Assembly (NCBI GenBank): GCA_011330545.1
Contig: DRQI01000367.1
Span: forward strand, 1-5,637
DNA: 5,637 bases
Source: Flavobacteriia bacterium
GTDB lineage: Bacteria; Bacteroidota; Bacteroidia; Flavobacteriales; Flavobacteriaceae
Direction: 5' to 3'
Part shown: positions 5,338 to 5,637 of the stretch, in pieces
Numbering within the stretch: the first letter of the stretch is position 1
Layout of the letters: the number at the start of each line of letters is the position of its first letter
Program-made: the position numbers and the translations under genes
Notes under the pieces: generated by a model
Seen by the model: only the letters and a program-made list of their open reading frames with translations
The model's database searches: none
What the model was told of the DNA's origin: nothing

Positions 5338-5637
5338 ATGAAACCCATTCGCTATTTGATTATTTTTTTAATGTTGGTACCGTTGGCCTGTAAAAAACAA
5401 GCCAACGAAGTACCGGTATTTGTACATGACATTGCCCAAGGTCCGAAACCGTGGACCGGCGAAACATTTAAAGGAGGAGGTGATGATTTTACCTTTGCCA
5501 TTATTTCTGACCTTAACGGTGGTGAACGCCAAGGGGTTTTTAATGTAGCAGTAGCACAAATTAACAGGTTGAAACCTACATTTGTGTTGAGTATTGGCGA
5601 CCTTATCGATGGTGGTACCGAAGATATGGCAACCTTA
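5338..5637 (+). CDS. Calcineurin-like metallophosphoesterase, predicted lipoprotein (3' end outside window)
   Basis: An open frame runs from ATG 5338 to the window end (100 residues, no stop), with no better start upstream. The N-terminus is signal-like: MKPIRYLIIFLMLVPLAC, with Cys18 as a possible lipidation site, although Pro at position -3 makes the lipobox imperfect. From about residue 50 it reads as a metallophosphoesterase: FAIISDLNGGERQGVF (53-68) is metal motif I with Asp58, and FVLSIGDLIDGGTED (82-96) is motif II with Asp88. Motif I normally reads D-x-H; here residue 60 is Asn. A related bacterial subfamily, as I recall it, has DRTGG-type sequence at the same place, so this looks like a real subfamily and not a defect. 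The motifs that would complete the dinuclear metal site (GNHE and the later His residues) lie beyond the window. It would cleave phosphomonoesters or diesters outside the cytoplasm; substrate unknown. Confidence 0.85.
   Translation, partial: MKPIRYLIIFLMLVPLACKKQANEVPVFVHDIAQGPKPWTGETFKGGGDDFTFAIISDLNGGERQGVFNVAVAQINRLKPTFVLSIGDLIDGGTEDMATL

Noticed and set aside
5368..5559. 63-codon open frame on the - strand near the right end
   Set aside because: It is antisense to the metallophosphoesterase, whose + strand frame is open to the window end and carries recognisable metal motifs.

Overview
The window looks like chromosomal DNA from a member of the Bacteroidetes, most likely Flavobacteriia. 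The evidence is AT-rich DNA, no Shine-Dalgarno-like sites, a short phosphoglycerate dehydrogenase without a C-terminal regulatory domain next to serC and a DUF1015 gene, a perfect TAnnTTTG-type -7 promoter box before the YggS gene, and lipoproteins, one with a K-D-E-E stretch just after the lipid-bearing cysteine. This assignment comes from features recalled, not from a database search. All genes I accept lie on the + strand.

Region 1 (1-2984) is a serine-biosynthesis cluster. It holds the 3' end of serC (phosphoserine aminotransferase), a PaaI-type hotdog thioesterase whose start codon overlaps the serC stop, serA (3-phosphoglycerate dehydrogenase) and a DUF1015 protein with an ADGHHR motif. 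Between the thioesterase and serA is a 53-nt near-perfect hairpin bracketed by 12-bp direct repeats. This is the most striking non-coding structure in the window. SerA and SerC make phosphoserine from 3-phosphoglycerate, and no phosphoserine phosphatase is visible here.

Region 2 (2985-3788) carries its own promoter and a YggS/PLPBP-type pyridoxal-phosphate homeostasis gene. It is thematically linked to region 1 because SerC is a PLP enzyme.

Region 3 (3827-5637) holds three successive predicted lipoproteins: a GH16 endo-beta-1,3-glucanase (laminarinase type), a 173-residue protein of unknown function that starts with GTG, and the first 100 residues of a calcineurin-like metallophosphoesterase. 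The last is cut by the window end. The first points to use of algal or other beta-1,3-glucan, though no SusC/SusD pair is in view.

Most of the window is ordinary chromosomal content. Items worth following up are the hairpin/direct-repeat structure, the thioesterase inside the ser cluster, the possible role of DUF1015 in serine metabolism, the orphan lipoprotein, and the metallophosphoesterase with Asn in place of the usual motif-I His. No rRNA, tRNA, CRISPR array, transposase or phage gene was seen.
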